A stretch of 64,000 bases of DNA from Actinoplanes sp. N902-109 (GTDB lineage Bacteria; Actinomycetota; Actinomycetes; Mycobacteriales; Micromonosporaceae): positions 5,395,501 through 5,459,500 of the forward strand of contig NC_021191.1 of assembly GCF_000389965.1 (NCBI RefSeq), given 5' to 3'. The notes beneath the pieces are model-generated. The model did no database searches, was not told the origin of the DNA, and saw only the letters and a list, made by a program, of their open reading frames with translations. Of the stretch, positions 1 through 8,028 are shown piece after piece (position 1 is the first letter of the stretch; the number at the start of each line of letters is the position of its first letter). The position numbers were made by a program, and so were the translations under genes.

Positions 1-1288
1 CCGCCAGCACGCCGTAGAGCAGCGTCAGCACGATGACCGAGGTGGCTGCCTCGGCGGTGCTGACCGAGGGCGAGACGCTGTCGGCCGTGCGGAACAGGCC
101 GAACACCGTCCAGGGCTGGCGGCCCATCTCGGTGAAGATCCAGCCGAAACTGTTGGCCAGCAACGGCATCCCGACAGCGGCGATGGCGGCGAGCCAGAGC
201 AGGCGGCTGCGCGGGGTACGCCCGCCGCGGGTGTACCAGAGGGTGGCCAGAGCCACCAGCATCGCCAGGCCGCCGAACCCGATCATCAAGCGGAACGACC
301 AGTACGTCACCGGCACGTACGGTGTGTAGTCGCCGGCGCCGTACTTGGTCTCGTACTGCTGCTCGATGTTGTTGATGCCCTCGACCTCGCCGGAGGGGCT
401 GCCGGTGGCCATGAACGACAGCAGCGACGGGATGCGCACGCTGGCGACCTCCTCCCGCCCGTCCAGCGACCCGATGGTGAACAGCGAGAAGCTGGCGGGC
501 TCGGCGGTGGTGTAGAGCGCCTCGGCCGCGGCCATCTTCATCGGCTGCTGCTCGGTCATCACCCGGGCCTGCAGGTCACCGGTGATCAGCACGCCCACCC
601 CGGCGATCAGCACCACCCAGGCACCGAGCTTGAGGCTGGGCCGGAAGATGTGCTCCTGGTTGCCCTTGCGCAGGTGCCACGCGCTGACGGCCAGGAGCAC
701 GGCCCCGGCGGTCAGGAAGCACGCGGTGATGGTGTGCGGGAACGTGACCAGGGTCGTCGAGTTGGTCAGCAGCGCGCCGATGCTGTGCAGTTCGGCCCGG
801 CCGGTCTCCGGGTTATACGCATAGCCGACCGGGTGCTGCATCCACGAGTTGGCGGCCAGGATGAAGTACGCCGACAGGATCGTGCCGAACGAGGCGAGCC
901 AGATGGTGGCGAGGTGCAGCCGGCGCGGCAGCCGGTCCCAGCCGAAGATCCACAGGCCGAGGAACGTGGACTCGAGGAAGAAGGCGAGCAGCCCCTCGAT
1001 GGCCAGCGGGGCACCGAACACGTCGCCGACGAAGCGCGAGTAGGCGCTCCAGTTCATGCCGAACTGGAATTCCTGCACGATCCCGGTCACCACGCCGATC
1101 GCGAAGTTGATCAGGAACAGCTTGCCCCAGAACTTGGTGGCCCGCAGGTAGTGCTCCTTGCCGGTGCGCACCCACGCGGTCTGCAACCCGGCGACCAGGG
1201 CCGACATGCCGATGGTGATCGGGACGAAGACGAAGTGGTACACGGTGGTGATGCCGAACTGCCATCGAGCCAGATCGAGCGCGTCCAC
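1..1288 (-). CDS. cydA: cytochrome bd ubiquinol oxidase subunit I (3' end outside window)
   Basis: Partial gene: 429 codons are visible and the C-terminus runs off the left edge (actinobacterial CydA is usually near 480 residues). CydA is the haem-carrying, quinol-oxidising membrane subunit of the high-affinity terminal oxidase. The protein starts VDALDLARWQFG and then shows a run of hydrophobic segments; His19, the expected haem ligand, falls in the TTVVYH motif, and the conserved GRQPWTVFG motif is near the visible end. The GTG at 1288 is preceded by GGAAAGGA and fits the family N-terminus. The quinol-binding loop looks short, as in other Gram-positive bd oxidases. cydB is expected just outside the window. 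Divergent from the two-component pair at 1429. Confidence 0.93.
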   Translation of the reverse strand, partial: MDALDLARWQFGITTVYHFVFVPITIGMSALVAGLQTAWVRTGKEHYLRATKFWGKLFLINFAIGVVTGIVQEFQFGMNWSAYSRFVGDVFGAPLAIEGLLAFFLESTFLGLWIFGWDRLPRRLHLATIWLASFGTILSAYFILAANSWMQHPVGYAYNPETGRAELHSIGALLTNSTTLVTFPHTITACFLTAGAVLLAVSAWHLRKGNQEHIFRPSLKLGAWVVLIAGVGVLITGDLQARVMTEQQPMKMAAAEALYTTAEPASFSLFTIGSLDGREEVASVRIPSLLSFMATGSPSGEVEGINNIEQQYETKYGAGDYTPYVPVTYWSFRLMIGFGGLAMLVALATLWYTRGGRTPRSRLLWLAAIAAVGMPLLANSFGWIFTEMGRQPWTVFGLFRTADSVSPSVSTAEAATSVIVLTLLYGVLA

Positions 1289-1428
1289 GAGGGGTTCCTT
1301 TCCACGGTTACCCTGCGAGTCTCACGATCTTCCGGGGGTGGGTTCAGGGCCGAAGGTCCCGAGCCGGACAGGACCTTGGCCGCGACTCTCATCGACTTCT
1401 CATCCGGGCGTGGTGTCATGGCCGGACC

Positions 1429-2121
1429 ATGGACAACGCGCGCATCCTCGTCGTCGACGACCAGCCGAACATCGTCGACCTGCTGGCCACGGTCCTGCGG
1501 TTCCACGGCTTCACGGTGGACACCGCCGGCACCGCCGCGCAGGCCGTCAGCAAGGTTGCCGAGCAGCGGCCCGACCTGGTGCTGCTCGACGTGATGCTGC
1601 CCGACGGCGACGGTGTCGAGGTGTGCCGGCGGCTGCGGGCCGGTGGCTCGCCGGCCGGGGTCGTGTTCCTGACCGCCCGCGGCGCCCGCGAGGACCTGGT
1701 CACCGGGCTGGCCCACGGCGGCGACGACTGGATCACCAAGCCGTTCGACGTGGCGGTGCTGCTGGCCCGGGTACGGGCGGTGCTGCGCCGCACTGCCACG
1801 GCGGCCCCGGTCGTGAGCAGCGTGCTGCGCTACGCCGACGTCGAGCTGGACCAGGAGTCGCTCGCGGTGCACCGGGCCGGCGCGCCGGTCCAGCTGTCAC
1901 CCACCGAGTTCAAGCTGCTGCGCTACTTCCTGCACAACCCCGGCCGGGTGTTGTCCCGCGGGCAGATCCTGACCGCGGTCTGGGAGTACGACACCGGCGC
2001 GGGTTCCAATGTGGTCGACACGTACGTCGGTTATCTGCGGCGCAAGCTCGACCGGCTGGGCCCGCCGCTGATCGTCACCCACCGCGGCTTCGGCTACGCG
2101 CTGCGATCGGCGCTGCCATGA
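1429..2121 (+). CDS. OmpR/PhoB-family response regulator
   Basis: DNA-binding response regulator of 230 residues. The receiver domain (about 5-118) has the acidic pair D10/D11, the phospho-acceptor D54 in LVLLDVMLPDGDG, T83 and K104 in the TKPF motif. The C-terminal winged-helix domain (about 130-228) contains the SPTEFKLLRYFLHNPGRVLSR helix region and ends in THRGFGYALR, typical of the OmpR output domain. It overlaps the next gene (kinase) by ATGA, so the two are translationally coupled and should act as a cognate pair. It lies 140 bp from the divergent cydA start, so regulation of the bd oxidase is possible but not shown. Confidence 0.95.
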   Translation: MDNARILVVDDQPNIVDLLATVLRFHGFTVDTAGTAAQAVSKVAEQRPDLVLLDVMLPDGDGVEVCRRLRAGGSPAGVVFLTARGAREDLVTGLAHGGDDWITKPFDVAVLLARVRAVLRRTATAAPVVSSVLRYADVELDQESLAVHRAGAPVQLSPTEFKLLRYFLHNPGRVLSRGQILTAVWEYDTGAGSNVVDTYVGYLRRKLDRLGPPLIVTHRGFGYALRSALP

Positions 2122-3443
2122 CGTTGCTGAACCGCATGCTGACGCTCACCGTCGGGCTCTGCGCGGTCGCGATGGCCGTCATGGGCCTCACGGCCACCAC
2201 GGCGCTGCGGTCCTACCTGGTGAACCGCGCCGACCGGACGCTGACCACGGCCGCCCCCGCCGTCAGCGCCGCGATCGCCCTCCCGGCCCGGCTGGCCGTC
2301 CCCGGCCCCGGTGCCGGTCGCGCGCGGCCGGGGGGTGAGATCGTCGTCGAGCTCCGGGGCGCCGACGGCACGACGAGCGGCACGGCCGGCACACCGCTGA
2401 TCACGCGGGCCGACCTCACCGACCCGCGCCCGCAGACCGTGGCCGGCTACCGCGTCCTCGTGGTCACCGACAGCAACGGCGTGGGGCTGGTGGCGACGCC
2501 GATGGCCCCGATCGACCAGACCGTGCACCGGCTGACCGTCATCGTCACGGTCGCCTCGGTGGCCGTGCTGATCCTGCTGACCGTGGTCGCGTGGCTGCTG
2601 CTGCGCCGCCAGTTGCGCCCGCTGCGCGAGATCGCCGCGGCGGCCACCGCACTGGCCGACGGTGACCTGGACCGGCGGGTGCCGCACCGGCTGTCCAGGC
2701 CGCGCACCGAGGTGGCCCGGCTGACCACGGCGGTCAACGGCATGCTGGCCCGCATCCAGTCCGCCCTCGCCGCCCGCGAGCTGTCCGAGCTGCGGATGCG
2801 CCAGTTCGTCGCGGACGCCTCGCACGAGCTGCGCACCCCGGTCACCTCGATCAGCGGCTATCTCCAGCTGGTCCGCACCGGCGTGGTCGACCTGCGGCAG
2901 CGCCCGGACGTGCTGGGCCGGCTCGAGAACGAGGCCGCCCGGATGGGCACGCTGGTCAGCTCGCTGCTCTACCTGGCCCGGCTGGACGCCGGACCGCCGA
3001 CCCGGCGGGTGCCGGTGGACCTGGCGGTGCTGATCAACGACGCGGTGGCCGACGCCCGCGCCATCGCCCCGGACCGGCCGCTGACCACGTCCCTGCCACC
3101 GGCCTGCCGACTGGTCGCGGACCCGGACGGGTTGCGCCAGGTGCTGGCCAACCTGCTCGGCAACGTCCGGGCGCACACCCCGCCGGGCACGGCCGCCGCG
3201 GTGACGCTCCTGCTCAGCCCTTCGGCCGTACGGGTGGAGGTGACCGACGACGGCCCCGGCTTCGACGAGCCGGCCGCCGCGCGGGCGTTCGAACGGTTCT
3301 GGCGGGCCGACGCATCCCGCCCGGCCAGCGGGGGCACCGGTCTCGGGCTGGCCATCGTCGCCGAGGTGGTGCGGGCCCACGGCGGCACCGTCGGGATCAC
3401 CGGCTCGACCGTCTGGTTCACCCTGCCCGCGCCGCCGAACTGA
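2118..3443 (+). CDS. sensor histidine kinase (HAMP, HisKA, HATPase_c)
   Basis: Membrane sensor kinase of 441 residues, partner of the upstream response regulator. A first membrane helix lies at about 9-29, an extracytoplasmic sensor segment at about 35-138 and a second helix at about 140-162. A HAMP linker follows, then the HisKA dimerisation domain with phospho-acceptor His236 in VADASHELRTP. The ATPase domain has an N box (LANLLGNVRAH), a G1 box (DDGPGFDEP) and a G2 box (GGTGLGLAIV). The start is the ATG in the ATGA overlap at 2118; longer reading upstream is out-of-frame shadow of the regulator. The stop codon lies inside a 20-bp perfect palindrome. Confidence 0.95.
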   Translation: MTLLNRMLTLTVGLCAVAMAVMGLTATTALRSYLVNRADRTLTTAAPAVSAAIALPARLAVPGPGAGRARPGGEIVVELRGADGTTSGTAGTPLITRADLTDPRPQTVAGYRVLVVTDSNGVGLVATPMAPIDQTVHRLTVIVTVASVAVLILLTVVAWLLLRRQLRPLREIAAAATALADGDLDRRVPHRLSRPRTEVARLTTAVNGMLARIQSALAARELSELRMRQFVADASHELRTPVTSISGYLQLVRTGVVDLRQRPDVLGRLENEAARMGTLVSSLLYLARLDAGPPTRRVPVDLAVLINDAVADARAIAPDRPLTTSLPPACRLVADPDGLRQVLANLLGNVRAHTPPGTAAAVTLLLSPSAVRVEVTDDGPGFDEPAAARAFERFWRADASRPASGGTGLGLAIVAEVVRAHGGTVGITGSTVWFTLPAPPN

Positions 3444-3460
3444 ACTGGACGTCCAGTTCA
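3441..3460. promoter_or_regulatory. 20-bp perfect palindrome, putative TetR-type operator
   Basis: TGAACTGGACGTCCAGTTCA is a perfect inverted repeat. It begins on the TGA stop of the histidine kinase and ends 4 bp before the ATG of the broken short-chain dehydrogenase. No T-run follows, so an operator fits better than a terminator. Such palindromes between divergent TetR and dehydrogenase genes are common; here no regulator gene remains beside it. Confidence 0.6.
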
Positions 3461-3464
3461 GTTG

Positions 3465-3825
3465 ATGACGACATGGTTCATCACCGGGGCCTGGTCGGCG
3501 GGGTCGAGGAGGCCTCCGCCGCCGAGGTCGAGGCGGTCTTCGCCACCAACGTGTCCGGCCTGCTCAACGTGGTGCGCGCGGTGCTGCCGCAGATGCGGGC
3601 CCAGCGCGCCGGCCGGGTGGTCACCATCGGCTCGATGGGCGGGTTCGCCCAGGTGCCCGGCTGGGGCGTCTACGGCGCCACCACATTCGCGGTCGAGGGG
3701 CTCAGCGAGGCGATGGCCGGCGAGCTGGCCCCGCTGGGCATCACGGTCACCGTGGTCGAGCCCGGCAGCTTCCGCACCGACACAAGATCACCACCTCGGC
3801 CCTGGACGGCCTGCTGCGGCACTGA
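3465..3825 (+). pseudogene. short-chain dehydrogenase/reductase remnant with two internal lesions
   Basis: Three pieces of one SDR gene lie in three different frames. Piece 1 (from ATG 3465) reads MTTWFITGA, the beginning of the Rossmann fold. The sequence then jumps directly to LVGGVEEASAAEVEA (frame of 3473), which in intact SDRs lies some 75 residues later, so the cofactor-binding half is deleted. Piece 2 keeps the TNVSGLLNVVRAVLPQMR region, the catalytic Ser in TIGSMGG and Tyr in WGVYGATTFAV, and the VVEPGSFRTD motif. Piece 3 (from about 3784, third frame) reads KITTSALDGLLRH and stops at 3825, a plausible SDR C-terminus after a second deletion. It cannot make a working enzyme. The first junction is clear; assignment of piece 3 is less certain. 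Confidence 0.75.
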
Positions 3826-3893
3826 GCCGGGTTCTGCGCGAATTCTCATCCGGCTCGCATGGCATCGGCACCTGCGGCTGGTGAAGTCCCGGC

Positions 3894-4354
3894 ATGCCGA
3901 GAAGACGTATCGTCCTGCTCACCGCCGCCGCGGTCGCCGCGCTCGCCCTGCCGGTGGCCGCCGACCGGATCACCCAGCAGGTCCTCGAGCACCGGGTGGC
4001 CACGCAGCTGGGCTGCGCGCTCGGGCTGTCCTCACCGCCGGAGGTCACGCTCGGCGGCCTCCCGTTCCTGACCCAGCTCGGCGCCCGGCAGCTGAGCGAA
4101 GCGCGGATCAGCGCCGACCAGGTCACCGTCAAGCGGGTGACGTCCCGGCGTTCGGGCTGCGGGTGCCGGCCGATCGGCTCGGCGCACTCGGCCGGCCGCA
4201 CACTGTCGCGCTGCCGGTCCTGCCCGGCGGGCTGACCGTACGGACGATCGAACCGCGCCGCGACGGATTGCGGGTGGTTGTCGAGGGCCGCGACGTGACC
4301 GCAGACCTTGGCGCCGGCCACCCTCCGGGAGCGCTCCCACGCTGTCCGTCATGA
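3894..4354 (+). pseudogene. LmeA-like (DUF2993) phospholipid-binding protein remnant
   Basis: The N-terminal piece starts at ATG 3894 with a signal/anchor helix (about residues 4-22, MPRRRIVLLTAAAVAAL) and reads through SSPPEVTLGGLPFLTQLGARQLSEARISAD, which matches the beginning of DUF2993/LmeA proteins. It then runs into a frame ending at 4235 that does not resemble the family. From about 4150 another frame resumes family-like C-terminal sequence (LPVLPGGLTVRTIEP, DGLRVVVEGRDVTADLG) up to 4354. Intact members have about 230 residues; here roughly 60-80 central residues and the frame are lost. LmeA homologues are membrane-associated and bind phosphoinositides. This is the second deletion pseudogene in a row. 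Confidence 0.65.
4327..4338. promoter_or_regulatory. CebR-like palindrome upstream of sugar ABC operon
   Basis: GGGAGCGCTCCC is a perfect 12-bp palindrome, followed by A, giving 13 of 14 matches to TGGGAGCGCTCCCA, the operator known for the LacI-family cellulose-utilisation repressor CebR. It sits in the tail of the LmeA remnant, about 265 bp before the ABC binding-protein start. The same core occurs at 55059 before the LPMO gene. Confidence 0.5.
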
Positions 4355-4603
4355 AAGATCTTGCGAGGTCGGCAACGTCACCGCATCGACGCCGACCGTT
4401 GAGAAGTACCCTCCGAACAGCGGCGATGCTAAATGAAGCCTGCTCATTACCGGTCCCGAGGCCACTCCGGTGCCGAATCGTTACTCGGTTGATCATTCGG
4501 AAACATTGCGAAACTGCCAGCCTCACTCTTGACTGACTCCCGGGGGAACCGGAGACGGTGACGGCGTTGTCACGCCCCGGCGTGATGTGACATAGGGAGA
4601 GGC

Positions 4604-5968
4604 ATGTTCGGTCTTGCGAAGAGCCGGCGCCTGAAAGGCGCTCTCGCGGGCACCGTGGGAGTCGGTCTGGTGTTCGGTATCGCCGCCTGTGGCGGCAGCA
4701 GCGACTCCGATGACGATTCGAAAACCGCGACTTCGTCCATCGACTGTTCGCAGTTCAGCTCGTACGGCGACCTGAAGGGCAAGTCGGTCTCGGTCTACAC
4801 CGGCATCGTGACGCCCGAGGACAAGGCCTACAAGGACTCGTACAAGCCGTTCGAGGACTGCACCGGCGTCACGATCAAGTACGAGGGCGACAAGTCCTTC
4901 GAGACCCAGATCCTGGTGCGCGCGAAGGCCGGCAACCCGCCGGACCTCGCGATCGTCCCGCAGCCCGGTCTGCTCAAGCAGCTGGTCGCCACGGGCAAGG
5001 CGGTCGAGGCGCCGGCCGAGGTCGCCGCGAACGTCGACAAGTTCTGGAGCAAGGACTGGAAGGCGTACGGCACCGTCGACGGCAAGTTCTACGCCGCGCC
5101 GTCCGGTGCCAGCGTGAAGTCGCTGGTCTGGTACTCGCCGAGCGAGTTCAAGGACGCCGGCTACCAGGTGCCGACCACGCTCGACCAGCTCAAGGCGCTG
5201 AGCGACAAGATGGTCGCGGACAAGAAGAAGCCGTGGTGCGTGGGCATCAGCAGCGGTGAGGCGACCGGCTGGCCGCTCACCGACTGGATGGAGGACTGGA
5301 TGCTCCGGCTCTACGGGCCGGAGACCTACGACAAGTGGGTCAACCACGAGATCCCGTTCAACGGCCCCGAGTCCACCGCCGCGCTCGACGCCGTCGGCTC
5401 GTACGTGAAGAACCCGGCGTACGTCAACGGCGGTCTCGGCGACGTCAAGAGCATCGCGACCACCACGTTCCAGGACGCCGGTCTGCCGATCCTCGACGGC
5501 ACCTGCTCGCTGCACCGGATGGCCAGCTTCTACGCGGCGAACTTCCCGAAGGACACCAAGGTGGCCGAGGACGGCGACGTCTTCGCGTTCTACCTGCCGG
5601 GCAAGGACGCCAGCAGCAAGCCGGTGCTCGGTGGTGGCGAGTTCAACCTGGCGTTCGCCAACCGTCCGGAGGTCAAGGCCTTCCAGACGTACCTGTCCAC
5701 GGACACCTGGGCGAACATCAAGGCGCAGGCCTCGCAGGGCTGGATCTCGGCCAACAAGGGCCTGGACATCAACAAGGTGAGCAACCCGATCGACAAGCTG
5801 TCGGCCGGGCTGCTGCAGAACCCCAGCACGGTGTTCCGCTTCGACGGCTCGGACCAGATGCCCGCCGCGGTCGGCTCGAACGCGATCTTCAAGCAGCTGA
5901 CCAGCTGGGTGACCGGTCAGGACACCAAGACCACGGTGAACAACGTCGAGAACGCCTGGCCCAAGTGA
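4604..5968 (+). CDS. sugar ABC transporter substrate-binding lipoprotein (family 1, AglE-like)
   Basis: Extracellular solute-binding protein of 454 residues that should capture an oligosaccharide for the two permeases downstream. The signal peptide has basic residues (KSRRLK), a hydrophobic core and a lipobox ending at Cys29 (FGIAAC), so the mature protein is lipid-anchored. A Gly/Ser/Asp linker follows, then the family-1 fold with DLKGKSVSVYTG, GNPPDLAIVPQPG and DGKFYAAPSG. Overall it most resembles alpha-glucoside (AglE-type) binding proteins, but the substrate cannot be fixed from sequence. The start has a purine-rich leader (GGGAGAGGC). No ATPase gene lies in the operon, as usual for actinobacterial sugar importers that share an MsiK-type ATPase. 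Confidence 0.88.
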   Translation: MFGLAKSRRLKGALAGTVGVGLVFGIAACGGSSDSDDDSKTATSSIDCSQFSSYGDLKGKSVSVYTGIVTPEDKAYKDSYKPFEDCTGVTIKYEGDKSFETQILVRAKAGNPPDLAIVPQPGLLKQLVATGKAVEAPAEVAANVDKFWSKDWKAYGTVDGKFYAAPSGASVKSLVWYSPSEFKDAGYQVPTTLDQLKALSDKMVADKKKPWCVGISSGEATGWPLTDWMEDWMLRLYGPETYDKWVNHEIPFNGPESTAALDAVGSYVKNPAYVNGGLGDVKSIATTTFQDAGLPILDGTCSLHRMASFYAANFPKDTKVAEDGDVFAFYLPGKDASSKPVLGGGEFNLAFANRPEVKAFQTYLSTDTWANIKAQASQGWISANKGLDINKVSNPIDKLSAGLLQNPSTVFRFDGSDQMPAAVGSNAIFKQLTSWVTGQDTKTTVNNVENAWPK

Positions 5969-5982
5969 GCTAGAACCATCCC

Positions 5983-6012
5983 GGGGCCGGTCGCCACAGG
6001 TGACCGGCCCCC
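5983..6012 (+). terminator. hairpin between binding protein and permease genes
   Basis: A GGGGCCGGTC / GACCGGCCCC stem of 10 bp with a 10-nt loop, followed by CTTTCTCC. It lies between the binding-protein stop and the first permease. Such intercistronic hairpins usually act as partial terminators or RNA stabilisers that keep binding protein in excess over permease. Confidence 0.7.
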
Positions 6013-6043
6013 TTTCTCCCCCTGAAAAGGAGGTACGGGTCGC

Positions 6044-7024
6044 GTGTTAACCGCAGAAAGCAATGCCGGCAAGATCGGGCTGATGATCGCCGCGATCCTG
6101 CTCTTCGCCGCGGTCGTGGGTGTCATGCTGTTCATCGCCAGCCTGGTGCGCGGGCGGCGCGCGGACCGCTGGACGGCCTACATCTACCTGCTCCCGACGC
6201 TGCTGATGCTCGCGGTCGGGCTGGTCTACCCCGGGCTGCGCACGATCTGGGAGTCGTTCTTCGACGCCGCCGGCAACGCCTTCATCGGGCTCGACAACTA
6301 CAAGACCGTCTTCACCGACGGCGACCAGCTGACCGTGCTGCGCAACACGGTGTTCTGGGTCGTCGTCACGCCGTTCGTGGCCACCGGGGTCGGGCTGCTC
6401 TACGCCATCCTGGTCGACAAGTCCCGCTTCGAGTCGGCCGCCAAGGCGCTGATCTTCCTGCCCATGGCGATCTCGTTCGTGGGCGCGTCGATCATCTGGA
6501 AGTTCGTCTACGAGTACCGGCCCGACCAGGGCAACGTGAAGCAGATCGGGTTGCTCAACCAGATCATCGTGTGGTTCGGCGGCAGTCCCCAGCAGTGGTT
6601 GGTGACCTCGCCGCTCAACACGTTCCTGCTGATCGTCATCATGATCTGGATCCAGGCGGGCTTCGCGATGACCGTGCTGTCGGCGGCCATCAAGGCGATC
6701 CCCGACGACATCGTCGAGGCCGCCCGGCTGGACGGCGTCGGCGCGTGGGGCATGTTCCGCTTCGTGACGCTGCCGGCGATCCGCCCGGCCGTCGTGGTGG
6801 TGCTGACCACCATCGCGATCGGCACGCTCAAGGTGTTCGACATCGTCCGTACGGCCACCGGCGGGCAGTTCAACACCAGCGTCATCGCCAACGAGTTCTA
6901 CAGCCAGAGCTTCCGCAGCGACAACCAGGGGCTCGGCGCGGCGCTGGCCACGCTGCTGTTCGTGCTGGTGATCCCGATCGTCGCCTACAACATCCGGCAG
7001 CTCCGCCGATCGGAGGCGCTATGA
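6044..7024 (+). CDS. sugar ABC transporter permease (AglF-like, MalF type)
   Basis: Inner-membrane permease of 326 residues. It has an N-terminal extra helix (about 10-32) before the usual six-helix permease core beginning at WTAYIYLLPTLL. The cytoplasmic EAA loop, which contacts the ATPase, reads EAARLDGVGAWGMFRFVTLP. The GTG start at 6044 is chosen because a perfect AAGGAGGT ribosome site (6027-6034) lies 9 nt upstream. It overlaps the next permease by ATGA. Best family match is the alpha-glucoside permease AglF; substrate is inferred only. Confidence 0.9.
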   Translation: MLTAESNAGKIGLMIAAILLFAAVVGVMLFIASLVRGRRADRWTAYIYLLPTLLMLAVGLVYPGLRTIWESFFDAAGNAFIGLDNYKTVFTDGDQLTVLRNTVFWVVVTPFVATGVGLLYAILVDKSRFESAAKALIFLPMAISFVGASIIWKFVYEYRPDQGNVKQIGLLNQIIVWFGGSPQQWLVTSPLNTFLLIVIMIWIQAGFAMTVLSAAIKAIPDDIVEAARLDGVGAWGMFRFVTLPAIRPAVVVVLTTIAIGTLKVFDIVRTATGGQFNTSVIANEFYSQSFRSDNQGLGAALATLLFVLVIPIVAYNIRQLRRSEAL

Positions 7025-7935
7025 CCACGTCAGCCCCACCGGCCACCCCGCTGCCGGCGCCCATCAAGGCGGAGTCGACCGCCGCGTTCGCCCGGCGCAA
7101 GCTCACCTCGCCGTGGGCCTCGCTGGCGGCGGTGGTCATCGCCGTACTGTGGACGTTGCCGACCTTCGGCCTGCTCGTCTCGTCGTTCCGGCCGGAACGC
7201 GCGATCAAGACGACGGGCTGGTGGACGTTCTTCTCCAACCCGACGCTGACGTTCGACAACTACCGCGCGGTGCTGGACGCCGACGAGGGTGCCGGGCTGG
7301 GCGCGTACTTCGTCAACTCCCTCGTGATCACCATCCCCTCGGTGTTGATCCCGTTGACGCTGGCGACCATCGCGGCCTATGCCTTCGCCTGGATCAAGTT
7401 CCCGGGCCGCAACCTGCTGTTCCTGGTGATCTTCGCCCTGCAGATCGTGCCGCTGCAGGTCACGCTGATCCCGCTGCTCACCCTGTACGTGGACGCCGGG
7501 CTGGCGAACACGTTCTGGACGATCTGGCTGTCGCACTCCATCTTCGGGCTGCCGCTGGCCATCTACCTGCTGCACAACTTCATGCGGGAGATCCCGACGT
7601 CCCTGCTGGAGGCCGCCCGGGTGGACGGTGCCGGCCATGTGGCGATCTTCTTCCGGGTCCTGCTGCCGCTGCTGCGGCCGGCCCTGGCGGCGTTCGCCAT
7701 CTTCCAGTTCCTCTGGGTGTGGAACGACCTGCTGGTCGCTCTGACCTTCGCGGGTGGCGGCGACGCGGTCGCGCCGATCACGGTGGCCCTGGCCAACCTG
7801 AGCGGCACCCGCGGCACCGCCTGGCACCTGCTGTCCGCCGGTGCGTTCGTGTCCATGCTGGTCCCGGTGACGATCTTCCTGCTGCTGCAGCGCTACTTCG
7901 TCCGCGGCCTGCTCGCCGGTGGCGTCAAGGGCTGA
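7021..7935 (+). CDS. carbohydrate ABC transporter permease (AglG-like, MalG type)
   Basis: Second permease of the importer, 304 residues, six predicted membrane segments plus a 35-residue Pro/Ala-rich cytoplasmic N-terminus. The EAA motif reads EAARVDGAGHVAIFFRVLLPLLRP and the C-terminus RYFVRGLLAGGVKG is typical of MalG-type permeases. ATG at 7021 overlaps the stop of the previous permease (ATGA), so the two are coupled. A strong hairpin follows at 7954, closing the operon. Confidence 0.92.
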   Translation: MTTSAPPATPLPAPIKAESTAAFARRKLTSPWASLAAVVIAVLWTLPTFGLLVSSFRPERAIKTTGWWTFFSNPTLTFDNYRAVLDADEGAGLGAYFVNSLVITIPSVLIPLTLATIAAYAFAWIKFPGRNLLFLVIFALQIVPLQVTLIPLLTLYVDAGLANTFWTIWLSHSIFGLPLAIYLLHNFMREIPTSLLEAARVDGAGHVAIFFRVLLPLLRPALAAFAIFQFLWVWNDLLVALTFAGGGDAVAPITVALANLSGTRGTAWHLLSAGAFVSMLVPVTIFLLLQRYFVRGLLAGGVKG

Positions 7936-7953
7936 CCCTCCGGTACGACAACC

Positions 7954-7986
7954 GGCCCGCGTTCCCGCCACCCGGGAACGCGGGCC
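7954..7986 (+). terminator. rho-independent-like hairpin ending the sugar ABC operon
   Basis: A perfect 14-bp stem (GGCCCGCGTTCCCG with its complement) and a 5-nt loop, 18 bp after the last permease stop. There is no clear T-run, which is common in high-GC actinobacterial terminators. It may serve both the operon and the convergent helR gene. Confidence 0.8.
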
Positions 7987-8028
7987 GTTCGCCATGTCAG
8001 GACCGGCGCCGCCGCAACCGAGGTTGCG

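Noticed and set aside
650..1594. Long forward open frame across cydA and the response regulator start
   Set aside because: It is antisense to cydA and out of frame with the regulator; composition is a GC-rich shadow with no family likeness.
2094..3380. 428-codon minus-strand open frame over the histidine kinase
   Set aside because: Gln/Arg/Gly-rich shadow opposite a clear kinase; no start context or conserved motif.
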